Source: Advenella sp048381675
Lineage (GTDB): Bacteria > Pseudomonadota > Gammaproteobacteria > Burkholderiales > Burkholderiaceae_B
Reading direction: 5' to 3'
Assembly (NCBI RefSeq): GCF_048381675.1
Contig: NZ_JBLWIS010000006.1
Coordinates: 1-64,000, forward strand
DNA: 64,000 bases
Each line of letters starts with the position of its first letter. Position 1 is the stretch's first letter. The position numbers and the translations under genes were made by a program. Below the pieces are notes generated by a model, which saw only the letters and a list, made by a program, of their open reading frames with translations, ran no database searches and was not told the origin of the DNA. This document shows, piece after piece, positions 60,520 to 64,000 of this stretch.

Positions 60520-61377
60520 TTAATTAATAACCCAATAATAAAGGCAGAATACGGCCAGCATGGCAAGGACAATCCCTATTGCATTGATCAGGCTGATTTT
60601 TTCCCTGAAAACCAATGCGCCCGTTAGGGTGCCAAGGCTGATGACGCCAATATTCATGCTGGTAAAGACCAGGGTCGGGTTTTCGCTGAAGTGCTGGTGT
60701 GCCTTGATGTAGAAAAGGATATTGCCAAAATTCAGGCAACCCAGGAGCAGGCCGCCCGCAGCATTACGCAGGCGCCATGATGCCTTGCTGGCAAATAAAT
60801 AAAAAAACATCAGCAGGCCGGCCAAGGCAAAGGCAATAAACAGCCCGGTTGGGAAAGCGGTACCGGTTTTGGCCATTTGTTTGAACAGGATGTCTATGAC
60901 GCCATAACCAAGCCAAACCATTAGCAGGTATAGCGCACTGCTGCGGGTTTGCAGGGCGGTAGTGCTGCTGGCAGGGCGCCAGAGCAGGCAAAACAGCGCA
61001 ATGAAGGCGATTAGAAGGCTAATGCCCCGTGGCAACGACAGGGTTTCTCCAAAAATCGTGAATGAAGCGATTATCGGCAGGAACAATGACAGTCTTTGTG
61101 CGGCATCAGCACGAACAATGCCGGCAAATTCAACTGCCTTGAACATGGCCAGGAAAATGAGCGGTAATAATATTCCCAAGATGGCAAACAGTTCCCAGGG
61201 CAAGGCTTGGATGCTGGCACCCGAGAGCTTGGGCTGCAGCAGCAGCCAGCATAAAGCAATGGCCGTGACATAATTGAAGGCAATCGCCTGCTTAATGTCA
61301 ATCGCATGTTGCCGGGCTATTTTCAGCAGGACGGACACCGTCACGCTGCATAAAATGCTTAAGATGAGATAAATCAT
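60520..61377 (-). CDS. EamA/DMT family transporter
   Basis: Ten-helix inner-membrane protein of 285 residues, two EamA repeats (about 1-130 and 145-285). The second repeat ends GTLTGALVFREKISLINAIGIVLAM, a typical form. It starts 28 bases after bioB on the same strand and may share its transcript. That raises the possibility that it moves a biotin-related or S-adenosylmethionine-derived compound; this is inference only. Confidence 0.87.
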   Translation of the reverse strand: MIYLILSILCSVTVSVLLKIARQHAIDIKQAIAFNYVTAIALCWLLLQPKLSGASIQALPWELFAILGILLPLIFLAMFKAVEFAGIVRADAAQRLSLFLPIIASFTIFGETLSLPRGISLLIAFIALFCLLWRPASSTTALQTRSSALYLLMVWLGYGVIDILFKQMAKTGTAFPTGLFIAFALAGLLMFFYLFASKASWRLRNAAGGLLLGCLNFGNILFYIKAHQHFSENPTLVFTSMNIGVISLGTLTGALVFREKISLINAIGIVLAMLAVFCLYYWVIN

Positions 61378-61404
61378 GATGTGCTTTTCTTGTTGCAGGG
61401 TGGT

Positions 61405-62391
61405 TTAAGGGTGCAGATTGACGCCTGTTGCCTTCAGGTTAAGCCGTTCCAGTAAATGTTGGTCGGCTTGTACCTGGGGGTTGCTGCTGGTAAGCAGTTT
61501 TTCTCCATAAAAAATAGAGTTTGCACCTGCCAGGAAACACAAGGCCTGAATGCCATCAGTCATTTGCTCTCGTCCGGCGGACAGGCGTACAGATGCCTTG
61601 GGCATGGTAATGCGGGCCACGGCAATCGTGCGGATAAATTCAAACGGGTCCAGGTCTTCATTGCCGGATAATGGGGTACCTTTTATTTTGACCAGGTTGT
61701 TAATGGGTACTGATTCCGGATAAGGATCCAGGTTGGCCAGCTGGGCGATCAGGCCCGCACGTTCCTGGCGGGATTCTCCCAGGCCGACAATGCCGCCGCA
61801 GCACACGTTGAGTCCGGCCTTGCGTACGCTTTCCAGGGTTTTCAGACGATCTTCATAAGTCCGGGTGGTGATGATTTCACCGTAAAACTCCGGAGAGGTG
61901 TCAAGGTTGTGGTTGTAATAGTCAAGACCGGCATCACGTAATTGCTCTGCCTGGCCTTCTTCCAGCATGCCCAGGGTGACACAAGTCTCCAGGCCCAGGC
62001 CTTTGACGGCTGTGATCATTTTGGCAATTTCATCCAGTTGGTGTGGCTTGGGATTACGCCACGCCGCACCCATGCAAAAACGTTGGGCACCATTGTTCCG
62101 GGCGATTTTGGCTACCTTAACCACTTCTTCAAGTGGCATGAGTTTTTCTGCCTTGACTTCGGTGGTGTAGCGTGCCGACTGGGGGCAGTAGGAACAGTCT
62201 TCGGCACAGCCACCGGTCTTGATGGATAGCAGGCTGGATAACTGGATTTCATTGGGGCGGTGGTGGGTGCGATGAATTTGTTGAGCCTGAAATAACAGAT
62301 CCATGAAGGGCCGTTCAAATAAACCGACAATTGATGTGATATTCCACTTGGTATTCTGATGGGAAGCGCTTTGTTGTGTTAATGTATTCAT
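61405..62391 (-). CDS. bioB: Biotin synthase
   Basis: Radical SAM enzyme that inserts sulfur into dethiobiotin. Protein of 328 residues. The [4Fe-4S] motif is C62, C66, C69 in GGCAEDCSYCPQSARY. Ligands for the second cluster are seen in FCMGAAW, LGLETCVTLGM and NVCCGGIVGLGE. No other bio genes are in the window. It is divergent from the DUF1275 gene. Confidence 0.96.
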   Translation of the reverse strand: MNTLTQQSASHQNTKWNITSIVGLFERPFMDLLFQAQQIHRTHHRPNEIQLSSLLSIKTGGCAEDCSYCPQSARYTTEVKAEKLMPLEEVVKVAKIARNNGAQRFCMGAAWRNPKPHQLDEIAKMITAVKGLGLETCVTLGMLEEGQAEQLRDAGLDYYNHNLDTSPEFYGEIITTRTYEDRLKTLESVRKAGLNVCCGGIVGLGESRQERAGLIAQLANLDPYPESVPINNLVKIKGTPLSGNEDLDPFEFIRTIAVARITMPKASVRLSAGREQMTDGIQALCFLAGANSIFYGEKLLTSSNPQVQADQHLLERLNLKATGVNLHP

Positions 62392-62403
62392 TTGCAGTTA
62401 TTC

Positions 62404-62563
62404 ACTTAAGTAAATATTGAGATTGGCCCATCCTAAAGTTGCAAAGGTAAATAATCAATAACTTCACACAAGCGTGTTTTTTGTTTTTTAGCGTAAGTAA
62501 TGCCTGTTATTGCTGATTTTCTTGTGTTTTGAAGTTGTTTTGCAGATTACTTAAGTATGGTCA
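62404..62563. promoter_or_regulatory. Paired ACTTAAGTA sites in the bioB / DUF1275 gap
   Basis: The 9-base acttaagta occurs near 62404-62412 and 62549-62557. Each is followed shortly by an AT element, aatattga or tcaatatt. The core acttaagt is itself palindromic. Two such sites in a 213-base divergent gap suggest a shared operator; no known biotin regulator site is recognised. Confidence 0.3.
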
Positions 62564-62604
62564 ATATTTTTTGCTTCGTTTTTTGAAATTTTTGTTTGTG
62601 GAAC

Positions 62605-63417
62605 ATGTCGTTCAAAGACTATTCGCGTCGTTTAAGTGGGAAAATAAGAACTAAGGATGCAAATTCATCACTGGCTTATTATTTGACATTTATTGCCGGG
62701 GCAATCAATGCAGGCGGTTTTTTGGCTATTGGCCAATATACTTCGCATATGTCGGGTATTGTTTCGGGCATGGCCGATTCCCTGGCCTTGTGGAACTGGA
62801 CCATCGTGTTGTCTGGCCTGGGCGCTTTCATGGCTTTCACGGCAGGAGCCGGTTCAACGGCCATTATCATCAATTGGGCCAGACATTCTTATTTGCGAAG
62901 CGAATACGCCCTGCCCATTTTGCTGGAAGCCATGATGCTGATCCTGTTTGGGGCACTTGATGGCATGCAGTGGTACTATGATTGGCTCTGGACGTCGGTA
63001 ACCGTGGCGGTGTTGTGTTATATCATGGGCCTGCAAAATGCCATCATTACCAAAATGTCCCATTCTGAATTCCGAACCACCCATGTTACCGGGATGGTTA
63101 CCGATATAGGCATAGAATTGGGCAAGCTGTTTTACTGGAATCCGGACAAGGGTGATCCCAAAAAACCAATCGTCAGGGGAGACCGGCAAAAGCTCAAGCT
63201 GCTAAGTACATTGGTGTTGCTGTTTTTTCTCGGGGGAGTAACCGGTGCTTTCGGTTTCAAGCACTTGGGCTTTACATTTACGGTGGTTCTGGCTTCCATT
63301 CTTGTGTTAATTGCCAGTGCGCCCATACTTGATGATATTCATGCCGCAAAGGTTTTGTTAAGGCGGCGGCGCCATCACGAGCCTGAATTGGGTAAGAGCG
63401 AAAATCATCCTGAATGA
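62605..63417 (+). CDS. DUF1275 (YoaK family) membrane protein
   Basis: Protein of 270 residues with six or so hydrophobic segments. LTFIAGAINAGGFLAIGQYTSHMSGI (about 24-49) and MGLQNAIITKMSHSEFRTTHVTG (about 142-164) are the family signatures. Function is unknown; the fold suggests transport. ATG at 62605 is chosen over a TTG at 62596. No strong ribosome-binding site is seen. Confidence 0.85.
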   Translation: MSFKDYSRRLSGKIRTKDANSSLAYYLTFIAGAINAGGFLAIGQYTSHMSGIVSGMADSLALWNWTIVLSGLGAFMAFTAGAGSTAIIINWARHSYLRSEYALPILLEAMMLILFGALDGMQWYYDWLWTSVTVAVLCYIMGLQNAIITKMSHSEFRTTHVTGMVTDIGIELGKLFYWNPDKGDPKKPIVRGDRQKLKLLSTLVLLFFLGGVTGAFGFKHLGFTFTVVLASILVLIASAPILDDIHAAKVLLRRRRHHEPELGKSENHPE

Positions 63418-63557
63418 ATGTTGTCCGGCTTATTTTGGATGCTCCTCAATATTCAATTGGACTATTCTCTATTCCGTGCGCAAAGATGCAAGGGTCAATG
63501 AATATTGGGCATAATAAAGCAGGAAGGATCGGGTTGCCACAATAAAAGGGTGTCTAA

Positions 63558-64000
63558 GTGTCTTTTATTCCTCAGGAATTTCATGCTTTTATATATACGG
63601 CCTGGACGGTGTATATTGTCGCGATCGGCGGCTGGATTCTATTGCAGAAAAGATCTCCGGTATCCACACTTACCTGGATTCTTACCCTAAGTCTTATTCC
63701 TGTTCTGGGATTTTTCATTTATTACTTGTTTGGCCCCAAGAAAATCATCCGGCACCGGCTTAGCCGTCGCCGCAGCAAGCAGATTGTTGAGCGCAACTAT
63801 GCAATTTGGGATCCTTTCATCCTGTCGGAAGATTTTCCCGAAGAATATAAGTCAATGGCCCGGCTGATTTTCAATATTACGAATATCCCCTTGTGCCATT
63901 CGATGGATTACCGCCTGCTGTCCGAAGGCGCAAAAACCTATGATGCCATTTTTGATGCCATCCGCAAGGCTGAAAAATATATCCTGCTCGAATACTATAT
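63558..64000 (+). CDS. cls: Cardiolipin synthase, N-terminal part (runs off the window)
   Basis: An open frame from GTG at 63558 to the window end, 147 codons. Two hydrophobic segments (about residues 10-29 and 38-58) precede LFGPKKIIRHR, and the last visible residues, AIRKAEKYILLEYY, enter the first phospholipase-D domain. This is the layout of bacterial cardiolipin synthases (Cls/ClsA type), which join two phosphatidylglycerols. AAGGG lies 7 bases upstream. The HKD catalytic motifs lie beyond the window, so activity cannot be judged. Confidence 0.85.
   Translation, partial: MSFIPQEFHAFIYTAWTVYIVAIGGWILLQKRSPVSTLTWILTLSLIPVLGFFIYYLFGPKKIIRHRLSRRRSKQIVERNYAIWDPFILSEDFPEEYKSMARLIFNITNIPLCHSMDYRLLSEGAKTYDAIFDAIRKAEKYILLEYY

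Noticed and set aside
1..64000. Phage, transposon, toxin-antitoxin or CRISPR defence system
   Set aside because: No transposase, integrase, phage structural gene, cas gene or regularly spaced repeat was seen on either strand.

Overview
The window looks like a stretch of chromosome from a betaproteobacterium of the order Burkholderiales, most likely an Alcaligenaceae relative. The reasons are a lone Bug-type (TctC) periplasmic binding protein, the order folB-ttcA-queF, the block rnhA / methyltransferase / gloB / mltD / fabI / dnaQ, and moderate base composition. This is inference from gene content; no 16S rRNA or tRNA gene is present. Genes are dense, on both strands, and mostly housekeeping. 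No insertion sequence, prophage, integrase or CRISPR array was seen.

Layout. 0-7 kb: a ClC chloride transporter, then a yhiI-rbbA-yhhJ type ABC efflux operon headed by an unlisted 56-residue membrane ORF. 7-18 kb: folB-ttcA-queF, a FAD oxidoreductase, and a vitamin B12 block. That block holds btuB under a cobalamin riboswitch, btuF, divergent B12-dependent metH and a regulator coupled to metH. 18-26.6 kb: an OmpA-like lipoprotein, mmsA with a divergent LysR gene, an NRDE protein, a SulP permease, and an acyl phosphotransferase with ackA. 26.6-30.2 kb: a TPP riboswitch followed by thiZXY and tenA (thiamin pyrimidine salvage). 30.2-32.4 kb: an AT-rich patch with a Bug protein and a decayed CDP-alcohol phosphotransferase.

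32.4-37.3 kb holds the most distinctive module. A TsdA-like dihaem cytochrome c (thiosulfate/tetrathionate) overlaps a trihaem cytochrome c gene. Both are divergent from a TtrS/TtrR-like two-component system, whose relatives sense tetrathionate. 37.3-39.9 kb: an OprC-type copper receptor with a DUF2946 protein. 40-41.8 kb: panD, then a TerC-family gene under a yybP-ykoY (Mn2+) riboswitch with its own promoter and terminator. 42-48.3 kb: methyltransferases, thiM, an HglS-like 2-oxoadipate enzyme, a LysR regulator and a P-loop ATPase. 48.3-51.4 kb: a catecholate-siderophore type receptor with a Fur box, and two small lipoproteins. 51.4-64 kb: rnhA, a methyltransferase, gloB, mltD, fabI, dnaQ, a GNAT acetyltransferase, a DUF442 protein, a universal stress protein, a peroxiredoxin, an MFS transporter with a charged tail, an EamA transporter, bioB, a DUF1275 protein and the start of a cardiolipin synthase gene.

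The genes share a theme of cofactor supply: B12 import and use, thiamin salvage, biotin and beta-alanine. Three metabolite or metal riboswitches are recognisable by eye. The combination suggests a bacterium that scavenges vitamins, metals and organic acids and may gain energy from reduced sulfur compounds.
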